Shown here: positions 40,731 through 48,345 of the stretch, in pieces
Layout of the letters: each line of letters starts with the position of its first letter
Numbering within the stretch: position 1 is the first letter of the stretch
NCBI GenBank assembly: GCA_021811185.1
Contig: JAJZPL010000017.1
Span: 11,417-65,078 of the forward strand
Direction of reading: 5' to 3'
From: a bacterium
GTDB lineage: Bacteria > Elusimicrobiota > Elusimicrobia > Elusimicrobiales > UBA9959
DNA length: 53,662 nt
The notes under the pieces: model-generated
The model's input: the letters and a program-made list of their open reading frames with translations, nothing else
Told to the model about the DNA's origin: nothing
Database searches by the model: none
Position numbers and translations under genes: made by a program

Positions 40731-43188
40731 TGAAATCCCAGTCGCAGAGTTCCAGCAGCCGGCGCGCGGTCTCCGCCGCGCCTTCATAGCCGGCCTCGAA
40801 AAGCCCCGAGGAGAAAGGCGTCCTGCCGGCCGCGGTCACGCGCGGGTCGCGGTTGATGTCGGAATAGACGATGCGCAGCGGCCCGGGGGCCGCCAGCAGG
40901 GCGGCCAGCTCTTCCCTGCTGCCGAAGAAAGCTCTGCTGAGCCTGCAGCCCGGCAGCCTGGCCCTGAGCCCGGCCAACGCGGCAGCGGCAGCCTTGCCTG
41001 CGTCTTCCCGCGGCACGAAGAACTTCAGCGCGAAGCCGGCCTCGGCCAGGAAAGCCGGCACCGGCACGCCGTTAAGCGCCTCAGGCGAATAAAGCGAAAG
41101 GATCTCCGCGGCCGAAGCCACGAAGCCCGCGGCGTAAGCCCGCGAGCGGGAGCGCAACGCGGCCAGTTCCCCGGCCAAGGCGCGTGCCGGCGGGGCGGGT
41201 TTCTTCCTGGAGCCCAGCGCGGCGTGCACGGCCTTCAGCCAGGCGGCGGTGCCGCTTACGCCGTAAGGCGCGGGCGGCAGGACGAACTTGCGCCCGGCCT
41301 GCTTCAGCGCGCCTTCCAGCACCTCGTCCGCGCGGACCAGCACCTGCAGTCTCGAAGCGGCCGCGGCAGCATAAAATTCTTCGGAGGCAGGCGCGGCCTT
41401 TATGCCGCCCTCGGCCAGCAGCGCCGCCAGCTCGTCCCTGCCGTCCCCCAGGCCCAGCAGGTTCACGTCCCAGGCCGCGCTTTTCGCGCCGGCGGAGAAC
41501 CTGCGCGCCAGGTAAGCTGTCCGGGCGGCGGCTTTCTCCGGGCTGTACTCGTTGAAGCTGTTGTAATTCTGCGCCAGCACCTTTGCCCCGGCCGGGGCCT
41601 TGGCGCCGGTGGTGAAGGCGGCCACGTCGCTGGCCGCCATCATCGGCGAGCAGCCCACGTAGAATTCCACCAGCCCGCCTTTGGCTTTGCGGGCCGCCCC
41701 GCCTATGGAGGAGGCCATCTTAGCTTCGTCGCCGGCGGCGGCGTCCGAGGCCTTAAAATCCGTATTGAAAATTTCTTTGCCGGCCTTGGGCAGCAGCGGG
41801 CCGCGGCCGGAACGCCGCGCCACCCCGTGGCCGCTGCCGGCGCGGAACATGCCCAGCGTGCCGCCCTCGCAGCCGCTGAACCGGCACTCGCTGTCGCCGT
41901 GCTCCACCATCACCACCCCGGGCGGCACGAAAATATTGCGGCCTCCCGCGGGAAAGATGAAGCGCTGCCACTGGCCGAAGCCCGCGTGCGGGCGGCGCGG
42001 CGCCCCGCCGGCGGCTTCCAGCGGCGAAGCGGTGCCGACGAACTTCTGCAGCCCGTCGTAAAAACCGGGGCCGCTGAAAGCGGAGAGCAGCCGGTCGAAA
42101 GGCAGGCCGCCCAGGCCCCCGAGCGCTTTTTCGAAAGCCTGCCAGCTGCCCGCGGGGGCATTCTTAACCGAAGGGTGGAAACAGGCGGCCCAGTCGGAAA
42201 ACTCCAGCATGCCGGGGAGGGCCGCGCGTTTGGGCGCTATTATTACTTTTATCTCCCTTCCTTTATAGAGCCAGCCGCAGAGCATCTGCCCGCCTTCCAT
42301 GCCGGAAGGGCGCAGGCCCGCGCCGGCCAACAGCCCGGCAGCGGAGGACCGCTGGGCGCCTGGCACGCGCGCAGGCCCGGGATCGAAGGTTTTACCTTCC
42401 GCGAAAGAGAAGAAATCCGCGTCGCTCAGGGCCGAGGGCGGCCTGGCCTGGGGCTGCGCGGCCTTTATGGCGGCGCAAAGCCGCACTATGCTGACGGCGA
42501 AGGGGCTTTTGGGATAGGCCAGCACGGCGGGGCGGTGCCGCCGCTCGGCCAGGGCCACGGCCGGGTCGCGCGGGATCACGCCCAGCACGCGGGTGTTGAC
42601 CGCGCGCGCGAACTCCGCGGCCAGGCGCGCGCCTTCCGGCTTCTTGGCGTTCACCGCCAGCCCGGCCAGGAACACCCCGTTGCGCGAGTAGTTCTCCACC
42701 ATCTGGATCAGCTTGTTGGCGGCGTAAAGCGAAAGCATCTCTTCGGACACCACGATGACGGCTTTCCTGGCGAAGCCGCGGCGGAGCGGGGCCGCGAAGC
42801 CGCCGCAGACCACGTCGCCCAGCACGTCGAAGACGGCGGCGCCGTAGCCGCCTTTCTCCAGCAGCGCGGCGCTCTTCATGGCTTCCAGCATGGCGCCGAT
42901 GCCGGTGCCGGCGCAGCCGACCCCGGGCTGGGGCCCTCCGGCCTCTATGCAGGAAACGCCGCGCACGCGGGCGGGCTGCACGCATTTCGCCAGCGCGGCC
43001 TCGTTGTCGTGGCCGGCCAGCGAGGTAAAGGGCGCTATATGGCGGCCCATCAGGGAAAGGGTGGAGTCCATCTTGGGGTCGCAGCCGACATGCAGCACCT
43101 TGGCGCCGGTCCCCAGGATGACGGAGACATTGGACGCGACGGTGCTTTTGCCGATGCCGCCTTTGCCGAAGAAAGCTATCCTCTCCAT
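40708..43188 (-). CDS. NifH-like ATPase fused to a nitrogenase component-1-like domain
   Basis: 826 residues. Residues 1-245 are a NifH/BchL-family iron protein: Walker A GKGGIGKST (8-16), VGCDPKMDST (34-43), and both [4Fe-4S] ligands, C92 in GVGCAGTGIG and C128 in DVLGDVVCGG. The arginine modified by DraT in NifH (GCAGRG) is threonine here. From about 280 on the protein is component-1-like: VEHGDSECRFSGC (C435, C440) stands for the HGPxGC cluster site, NTDFKASDAA for the next block, and GLVEFYVGCSPMMAASDV (C513) for the later cysteine block. In known enzymes the iron protein and component 1 are separate proteins that dock and part each cycle, so one chain holding both is unusual. No nifB, nifE/N or chlorophyll genes are near. 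Reductase function is inferred; the substrate is unknown. Confidence 0.85.
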   Translation of the reverse strand: MERIAFFGKGGIGKSTVASNVSVILGTGAKVLHVGCDPKMDSTLSLMGRHIAPFTSLAGHDNEAALAKCVQPARVRGVSCIEAGGPQPGVGCAGTGIGAMLEAMKSAALLEKGGYGAAVFDVLGDVVCGGFAAPLRRGFARKAVIVVSEEMLSLYAANKLIQMVENYSRNGVFLAGLAVNAKKPEGARLAAEFARAVNTRVLGVIPRDPAVALAERRHRPAVLAYPKSPFAVSIVRLCAAIKAAQPQARPPSALSDADFFSFAEGKTFDPGPARVPGAQRSSAAGLLAGAGLRPSGMEGGQMLCGWLYKGREIKVIIAPKRAALPGMLEFSDWAACFHPSVKNAPAGSWQAFEKALGGLGGLPFDRLLSAFSGPGFYDGLQKFVGTASPLEAAGGAPRRPHAGFGQWQRFIFPAGGRNIFVPPGVVMVEHGDSECRFSGCEGGTLGMFRAGSGHGVARRSGRGPLLPKAGKEIFNTDFKASDAAAGDEAKMASSIGGAARKAKGGLVEFYVGCSPMMAASDVAAFTTGAKAPAGAKVLAQNYNSFNEYSPEKAAARTAYLARRFSAGAKSAAWDVNLLGLGDGRDELAALLAEGGIKAAPASEEFYAAAAASRLQVLVRADEVLEGALKQAGRKFVLPPAPYGVSGTAAWLKAVHAALGSRKKPAPPARALAGELAALRSRSRAYAAGFVASAAEILSLYSPEALNGVPVPAFLAEAGFALKFFVPREDAGKAAAAALAGLRARLPGCRLSRAFFGSREELAALLAAPGPLRIVYSDINRDPRVTAAGRTPFSSGLFEAGYEGAAETARRLLELCDWDFNEKYLAR

Positions 43189-43194
43189 AACGGT

Positions 43195-43223
43195 ATTCTA
43201 ACTTTTCAGCGAGCGGTAATAAA
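43195..43223 (-). promoter_or_regulatory. candidate leaderless promoter for the NifH fusion gene
   Basis: Minus strand: TAGAAT (43200-43195) ends 6 nt before the ATG (43188), so transcription would begin at or next to the start codon. The -35 position reads TTTATT (43223-43218), a weak match. No ribosome binding site is visible. Confidence 0.35.
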
Positions 43224-43235
43224 GGCGTAACGGGC

Positions 43236-43266
43236 GCCCCGCCGCAAGCGGGGCACTTGTTTTTTT
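43236..43266 (+). terminator. plus-strand intrinsic terminator without an upstream gene
   Basis: Stem GCCCCGC/GCGGGGC (43236-43242 with 43248-43254), loop CGCAA, then ACTTG and T7 (43260-43266). The next upstream gene is on the other strand. It would stop antisense or stray transcripts coming from inside the NifH gene. Confidence 0.6.
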
Positions 43267-43285
43267 CCGGTGAAACAATTAGAAT
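43257..43285 (+). promoter_or_regulatory. promoter of the PRC-barrel gene
   Basis: TTGTTT (43257-43262), 17-nt spacer, TAGAAT (43280-43285). It begins inside the T-run of the terminator just upstream. It is divergent from the NifH promoter, which shares the TAGAATACC form. Confidence 0.55.
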
Positions 43286-43360
43286 ACCCGCATAAGCAGG
43301 GGATAGGCACGTTCAGCATGTAAAAGCCGGCCGCCCGGCCATAAACATAAGGGGGGGGAA

Positions 43361-44146
43361 ATGCTCAGAGATATAAAAAGCCTGACAGGCTTCAAAATAC
43401 ACGCCACCGACGGGGAACTGGGGACGGTGGACGAATTCTACTTCGACGACCGCACTTGGGACATCCGCTACATGGTGGTCAAAACGGGGGGCTGGCTTTC
43501 CGGCCGCAAGGTCCTGATCTCTCCGGCGGCGCTTAAAACCCCGGACTGGAAGTCTAAAAGCTTTCCTGTGGCGCTGACGCTGGACCAGGTGCGCAACAGC
43601 CCGGATGTAGACACGGAAAAGACCGTAACTCGCCAGCACGAACTGGACCTGCACCGGCATTACGCCTGGCCCGTCTATTGGGGGGACGGTTTCTACGCCG
43701 GGAGCATGTCGGGCGGCACGCTGTTCCCCCCCACGCCTGAAGAAGAGAAAGAAGAACCCGCGGAGGCGGCGGAGCCCAACCACCTGCAGGGGACCCACGC
43801 GGTAAAAGGCTACCGCGTTCACGCGGCGGACGGGCTGATCGGGCATGTGACCGATTTTATCCTGGAGGACGGGCAGTGGATCATCCGCTACCTGGTGGCC
43901 GACACCGGCGCCTGGCTGCCCGGCCGCAAGGTACTTATCTCCCCCGGCTGGATAGAGAGCGTGGACTGGGAAACCGCGGAAGTGTTCGTCTACCTTTCCA
44001 AGGAAGAAGTTAAGGACAGCCCCGTCTACGATCCTTCCGGGCCACTCAGCCCGGACTACCTAAACAACCTTCACGACCACTACGGGCGGCCCGTGAACGA
44101 AGCGGCCGGCCGCCCCGGGGCCGCGGCGCGCGGCGGGAAGGGCTGA
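43361..44146 (+). CDS. double PRC-barrel domain protein
   Basis: 261 residues with two PRC-barrel domains. Domain 1 (about 1-75) has LTGFKIHATDGELGTVDEFY and GRKVLISPAAL. Domain 2 (about 148-220) has VKGYRVHAADGLIGHVTDFI and GRKVLISPGWI. Each is followed by a similar tail (VRNSPDVDTE.. and VKDSPVYDPS.., each then H-x-HYxxP), so the whole unit is duplicated. PRC barrels occur in photosynthetic reaction centre subunit H, RimM and many uncharacterised stress-linked soluble proteins. An unusually G-rich ribosome site lies just before the ATG. It is divergent from the nitrogenase-like genes; any link is speculative. Confidence 0.85.
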   Translation: MLRDIKSLTGFKIHATDGELGTVDEFYFDDRTWDIRYMVVKTGGWLSGRKVLISPAALKTPDWKSKSFPVALTLDQVRNSPDVDTEKTVTRQHELDLHRHYAWPVYWGDGFYAGSMSGGTLFPPTPEEEKEEPAEAAEPNHLQGTHAVKGYRVHAADGLIGHVTDFILEDGQWIIRYLVADTGAWLPGRKVLISPGWIESVDWETAEVFVYLSKEEVKDSPVYDPSGPLSPDYLNNLHDHYGRPVNEAAGRPGAAARGGKG

Positions 44147-44170
44147 GCCGGAAAATCCGGCGCGTGAAAC

Positions 44171-44198
44171 GAAGAAGCCGTCTCACGACGGCTTCTTC
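44171..44198. terminator. hairpin between convergent PRC and YaeQ-like genes
   Basis: Perfect 12-bp stem GAAGAAGCCGTC/GACGGCTTCTTC (44171-44182 with 44187-44198), loop TCAC. The T-rich arms give modest terminator character in both directions. Confidence 0.6.
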
Positions 44199-44219
44199 GG
44201 GCGCGCAGGGCCGCCGGGC

Positions 44220-44744
44220 TCAGCAGGAAACGAGCTGCACGTCGAAAGCTGCTTCGTTCAGCACCAGGTTCAGCGACTGGCCGGAGGCCTCGCCGTAGAC
44301 GTAGTTGGACTCGCGGACCGAGGCCACCCATTTGGCGAAATCGGCTTTGGGCCAGGCCCACACCTCTATTTTTTCTCCGTTCCTAACCTCGTGCTCGATC
44401 ACCTTGCGCAGGCGGCCGCCCCCCTCCGGGTTCTCCTTGAGCGCCACCAGCCGGCCTTCCTTTATGCGCCGGGCAACCTTGGTGAGTTTATTGTTGGCGA
44501 TATTTCCGCATTCCACCCACACCGCCACGCCGCCGGTCCCGTCCGGCACCATCAGGTCCGGCGTGAAACCGAAATCCGCCAGCAGCGGGTCGTTCGGGCT
44601 CACTTCCACTACCGGCTCGCTGTCGAAAAAAAGTATGGCCGCGGTCAGGCGCAGCGCCACGTGTTCGGGGGTTTCTTCTTCCTTGGCCACCAGCATAATG
44701 CGCCGGCTTTTTCCGTTGATGTTGAGTTCGCACCGCACGTTCAT
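44220..44744 (-). CDS. YaeQ-like protein
   Basis: 174 residues from the ATG at 44744 (AAGG 4-5 nt upstream). The longer frame to 44843 has no family similarity in its extra 33 residues. The YaeQ pattern is plain: LVAKEEETPEHVALRLTAAI, PDLMVPDGTGGVAVWVECG, NKLTKVARRI, KIEVWAWPKADFAKWV and LNLVLNEAAFDVQL. YaeQ adopts a nuclease-like (PD-(D/E)xK) fold. E. coli YaeQ was once linked to RfaH function, but the activity is not known. The acidic and Lys residues of the fold (E in WVECG, K in NKL) are present. Confidence 0.82.
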   Translation of the reverse strand: MNVRCELNINGKSRRIMLVAKEEETPEHVALRLTAAILFFDSEPVVEVSPNDPLLADFGFTPDLMVPDGTGGVAVWVECGNIANNKLTKVARRIKEGRLVALKENPEGGGRLRKVIEHEVRNGEKIEVWAWPKADFAKWVASVRESNYVYGEASGQSLNLVLNEAAFDVQLVSC

Positions 44745-44796
44745 ATACCTTAATGGTATAAATAATGCGGGCAGGGGGTAAACAAAAAGGGCGGCG

Positions 44797-45804
44797 CTAC
44801 TCGCTCCGGACCTCGTCCAGGAAGGCCAGGGCTTCTTTGGCACGCACCCCGGCCTGGCCGTCCATGGGCCTGAAAATATATTTCCGGGAAGGGGACCTGA
44901 GCGTGATAACGTAAGGCTGGCCGAGCTTGCCGGTTATCAGCCCGAACGTCTCAAGCTCCGCCAGGTCCTCGGCCCAGCTCCTGGCCCCGTAAAGCGACGC
45001 GAAGCCGGTGCCGGCCAGGCCCGCGTAAAGCGCCGGCGCCTCGTCGGCGCGCAGCTTGGGGCCGCCGCCCAGGCCGTAGAACGTTATGCGGTCCCTGCCC
45101 GGGAAATCGAAAGCCCTGTTCGGCCGGGAATAGGAATCCCAGGCGCTGTAGAAGAATTTCCCGGCCACCGGCACCGGCGGGAAATATTTGGCGGGCATTC
45201 CTTCGTCCGTGTAGGGCGTTATCCCGGCGGCGTAGTCCAGCCCGTGGGTGCCCTCGTGGAACAGGGCGTAGAGCAGGCCGCGGTACTTCTTCCCCGCGTC
45301 CACGGAGATCTCCCAGCCCGGGACGGGGATAAAGCAGCTCCTTTCCCTTTCGGTGAGCGTAGCCGAGAGCCCGGCCTTCAGCGAAGCCGGGTTAAGGACG
45401 ATATAAAAATACACCTGGTCCCCGGCCCCTATCACCCAGCTGGTAGCGCCATTGCCCATGAAGCCGGACATGAAATAGATCCCGATGCACCTTTCCCTGA
45501 AAACCTTTTCATAGACCGGCGGCAGCAGGCGCAGGTACTCCAGCGCCAGGGCTTTCTCCGGCCCGCTGGGAGCGTAAGCGGCATAATCCGCCCGGCCGTC
45601 GGACTGGCGGTAATAATTCAGGATATTATCCGGCGCCGGCCCGATGCGGCTCGCTAAGTCCCGGGCGCCGTCGAAGGCATAAGTTTCCAGCCGGCAGAGC
45701 GCCGGCAGCTCCGCCTCCTTATCGGGACCGCAGGCCGACAAGAAGCAGAGCGCCAAGAGGAGCAGCGCTTTATTCTTCCTGTTCTTTAACCGGGGTTTTA
45801 ACAT
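44797..45804 (-). CDS. lipoprotein with zincin-type HEXXH motif
   Basis: 335 residues. A lipobox (CFLSAC, lipidated C25) follows a short basic and hydrophobic signal. HEGTHGLDYAAG (H183, E184, H187) is a zinc-metallopeptidase motif, and downstream acidic residues (DEAPAL, EDLAELE) could supply the third ligand. I do not recognise the family. The start overlaps the end of the U32 gene by 35 nt and has GGAAG upstream, so the two are co-transcribed. A surface or periplasmic protease is a reasonable guess; other HEXXH proteins are not peptidases. Confidence 0.78.
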   Translation of the reverse strand: MLKPRLKNRKNKALLLLALCFLSACGPDKEAELPALCRLETYAFDGARDLASRIGPAPDNILNYYRQSDGRADYAAYAPSGPEKALALEYLRLLPPVYEKVFRERCIGIYFMSGFMGNGATSWVIGAGDQVYFYIVLNPASLKAGLSATLTERERSCFIPVPGWEISVDAGKKYRGLLYALFHEGTHGLDYAAGITPYTDEGMPAKYFPPVPVAGKFFYSAWDSYSRPNRAFDFPGRDRITFYGLGGGPKLRADEAPALYAGLAGTGFASLYGARSWAEDLAELETFGLITGKLGQPYVITLRSPSRKYIFRPMDGQAGVRAKEALAFLDEVRSE

Positions 45805-47617
45805 GCAGGTCTTCCGCGAACACCCGCATCACGCAGCGGGCGCAGTCGAACTCCAGGCGGAACCGGCGGCCTTCGGAATCCTCCAGGAACATAGGCTCCA
45901 CCTCTTTCCCCTTCTTGCACAGCCCGAGCCTGCGGCGCAGGCACAACTTGGCGGTCATCAGCGGCTTGCCGGCCATGTCGGCGCCGCCCTCGGCGGACAT
46001 GGCGATGCTCTTGACGCCGTGGCGCTGGTAAAAGCGCTCGGCCTTCTTGTTAAGCACGTTGGCGCTGAAGTCCAGTTCCGTCTCCGGGTACGGGAAGTCG
46101 TTCGGCGTGAATTTTATCTCCTCGCGGGCCACGGGGGGCGCGGCCTGCTCCAGCGAGGCCAGCACTTCGCGGCGCAGGTCGTTCAGCGCCGACACCGGAA
46201 TGAAGTAGGGCTTGGAAAGGTTAACTTCCAGCTTCTGCAGGTAGAAATCGCTCTCTCCCAGCTTAGAAAGCTGCTTCTGGATGGTCTCCAGGGCCTGCTC
46301 CGGCTTCTGGGCCGCGGCCTTAACGCCGCGGAGTTTCGCCTCGGCGGTGCCGCCGCGGGAGTCCGTCGCCTTCAGCATGAACCCGCCTTCATATTCGGAG
46401 AATTCCAGCCTTACCGCGAACTTGCGGCGCGCCTCGTCCTTCACCACGCTGCGGATGAAATCCTTATCGAGGTTCCTGAACACGGCGGTGCCGTTATCCA
46501 CGCCCCTGAGATTGTCCGCGCGCACGCGGCCGTCCTTCACGCCGTTCACCAGCGAGCCGGACAGCACGCCGGCCTTGTCGAAGAAGGCGATGCCGTCGCC
46601 GGGGTGCAGCTTCTCCGCCCCGTGGATCTTGAAGGAGCCGTTCTTCACGTCGAACACAAGGCCCAGCGGCTCGCCCACGAACTTGGGGGTGTCCGGAGAG
46701 GTGATATCGGCGGGGTTGCCGTCGATGAAATACTCGGTAAAGCCGCGGTTGAAGGTTTTGGCGGCGTTCGGCGTGAACGCCACGAAGCTCATCCCCTTGG
46801 AGGGGCGCGCGAAGCCTTTTTTCTCTATCACCTTGTCCAGCTCGCGGCGGTACAGGGAAACGATGTTGCGCACGTAGTCCCGGTCCTTCAGGCGGCCTTC
46901 GATCTTGAAGGAGGTGACGCCCGCGTCGGCCAGCGCGCCGAGGCGCCGCGACAGGTTCAGGTCCCGGAGCGAGAGCAGGTGCTTGTTGGCGGCTATGGTC
47001 TCGCCGCCGGCGTCGGTAAGGCTGTAAAGCTTACGGCAGGGCTGGGCGCATTCGCCGCGGTTGCCGCTGCGGCCGCCTAGAACGTAGCTCATGTAGCAGT
47101 TGCCGCTATAGGACGTGCAGAGCGCGCCGTGCACGAAAGATTCCAGTTCCACCGTGGTTTTGGCGCGTATGGCCTTGATCTCCTCCAGCGAAAGTTCGCG
47201 GGCCAGGATCACACGCTTGAAGCCGGCCTTCTCCAGGAAAAGGACTTTTTCCGGGGTGGTGTTATTGGCCTGGGTGCTGGCTATAAGCGGGATGGGCGGC
47301 AGGCCCATCTCGAGCAGGCCCATGTCCTGGATAATGACGGCGTCGGCGCCGGCGTCCCAGAGGCTGCAGATGATCTTGTGGGCCCTGGGCAGTTCCTCTT
47401 CGGTAAGCAGCGTGTTGAGCGCGGCGTAGACCTTGGCGTGGTAGCGGTGCGCGTGGGCGGCGAGCTTGCCGATGTCGGACACGGTGTTGGCGGCCCCGGC
47501 GCGCGCCCCGAAATGCTCGGCGCCGATGTAGACGGCGTCGGCGCCGCAGTTGACGGCGTCGATGCCGGTGGCGAGGTCCCTGGCGGGAGCGAGAAGTTCC
47601 AAAGTTTTTTTGATCAT
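45770..47617 (-). CDS. U32-family protein, RlhA-like (23S rRNA hydroxylation type)
   Basis: 615 residues. The N-terminal TIM-barrel part has ELLAPARDLATGIDAVNCGADAVYIG. The U32 signature is complete (ESFVHGALCTSYSGNCYMSY, then GGRSGNRGECAQPCRK), with four cysteines typical of an iron-sulfur site. The C-terminal half (about 380-615) with ELDFSANVLNKKAERFYQRH fits the extra domain of the long U32 members such as E. coli RlhA, which takes part in 23S rRNA C2501 hydroxylation; the precise target here is inferred. Old names call it a peptidase or collagenase. The following lipoprotein gene overlaps its 3' end. Confidence 0.87.
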   Translation of the reverse strand: MIKKTLELLAPARDLATGIDAVNCGADAVYIGAEHFGARAGAANTVSDIGKLAAHAHRYHAKVYAALNTLLTEEELPRAHKIICSLWDAGADAVIIQDMGLLEMGLPPIPLIASTQANNTTPEKVLFLEKAGFKRVILARELSLEEIKAIRAKTTVELESFVHGALCTSYSGNCYMSYVLGGRSGNRGECAQPCRKLYSLTDAGGETIAANKHLLSLRDLNLSRRLGALADAGVTSFKIEGRLKDRDYVRNIVSLYRRELDKVIEKKGFARPSKGMSFVAFTPNAAKTFNRGFTEYFIDGNPADITSPDTPKFVGEPLGLVFDVKNGSFKIHGAEKLHPGDGIAFFDKAGVLSGSLVNGVKDGRVRADNLRGVDNGTAVFRNLDKDFIRSVVKDEARRKFAVRLEFSEYEGGFMLKATDSRGGTAEAKLRGVKAAAQKPEQALETIQKQLSKLGESDFYLQKLEVNLSKPYFIPVSALNDLRREVLASLEQAAPPVAREEIKFTPNDFPYPETELDFSANVLNKKAERFYQRHGVKSIAMSAEGGADMAGKPLMTAKLCLRRRLGLCKKGKEVEPMFLEDSEGRRFRLEFDCARCVMRVFAEDLHVKTPVKEQEE

Positions 47618-47663
47618 AATATTTCCAATAACACGTTCTAGGCTGTAAAGCGTTTACGGCGGG

Positions 47664-48344
47664 CTAGTAAGAGGACCACGCGGTACCGCGCGAATCCTTA
47701 TGGACGCAGTCTATAAAGACCAGCGGCGCGGAGCCCTTGCGGACCGAGTAAGCCCAGCCGCCGGAGTCGCGCGGTTCCGGCTTCTCATAAACCGCGGCCG
47801 CGTTGGTCCCCGCGTGCGGGAACCCGGCCAGGCCGCTGCCCCAGAGCGGCGGGAGCTCCCGGACGAAGCCGGAAGCGGCCAGGTCCGCCAGCCCCGGCGG
47901 GTAAACGCCGCGGGCCGCCTTGTAATCTTCCACGGCCGCGCGCAGCGCCGCCAGGTTGCCCTTGTTCGCCCCCTCTATGGAGTAACGCAGCACGTCTTTC
48001 ACCTTTGGCCAGATCACAAGGAAGGGCAGCACCACCGCGAGCAGGATCCAGCAGAGCTGCCACGCCAGGGCCGAACGCTCGGGGTAAACCCGGTTCAGCA
48101 GCATATCCCAGGTCTTCTTCCACATGCGCCAGGTAAAGAACAGGAAAGCCGCGCCCAGGGCCGCCCCGAAGAGCGCCTCCGCGAACTCCAGCGCCGCCGC
48201 GGCGGCCTGGTAGCGCATAAGCTTTAGAAGAAAATAACCGCTATAGACCGAGTACGCCAGCGCCATCAGCGTGACGGGGACCAGCCAGGCCGCCCGCAGC
48301 AGCAGCACCAGCCTTACGTACTTCCTGGCCGGGCGCTGCCGCAT
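47664..48344 (-). CDS. membrane protein with C-terminal pseudopilin-like domain
   Basis: 226 residues. Three hydrophobic segments (about 14-36, 48-68, 88-108) are followed by a soluble domain starting at NKGNLAALRAAVEDYKAARG, then YPPGLADLAASGFVRELPPL and SGGWAYSVRKG. This resembles the globular part of type II secretion/type IV pilus pseudopilins (T2SG-like), in which an N-terminal helix leads into LRxALxxYxxxxGxYPxxLxxL. A pseudopilin head on a three-helix membrane protein, with no prepilin peptidase site at the N-terminus, is unusual. The ATG is 1 nt from the upstream gene's stop. Function unknown. Confidence 0.7.
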   Translation of the reverse strand: MRQRPARKYVRLVLLLRAAWLVPVTLMALAYSVYSGYFLLKLMRYQAAAAALEFAEALFGAALGAAFLFFTWRMWKKTWDMLLNRVYPERSALAWQLCWILLAVVLPFLVIWPKVKDVLRYSIEGANKGNLAALRAAVEDYKAARGVYPPGLADLAASGFVRELPPLWGSGLAGFPHAGTNAAAVYEKPEPRDSGGWAYSVRKGSAPLVFIDCVHKDSRGTAWSSY

Positions 48345-48345
48345 G

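Noticed and set aside
40708..43188. Standard nitrogenase or dark protochlorophyllide reductase
   Set aside because: Component-1 sequence is too divergent, the fusion is atypical, and no nif or bch genes are nearby.
40699..43230. An 843-codon plus-strand frame opposite the NifH fusion
   Set aside because: Antisense shadow of Gly/Ala/Arg-rich sequence. The minus strand carries intact Walker A and cysteine motifs.
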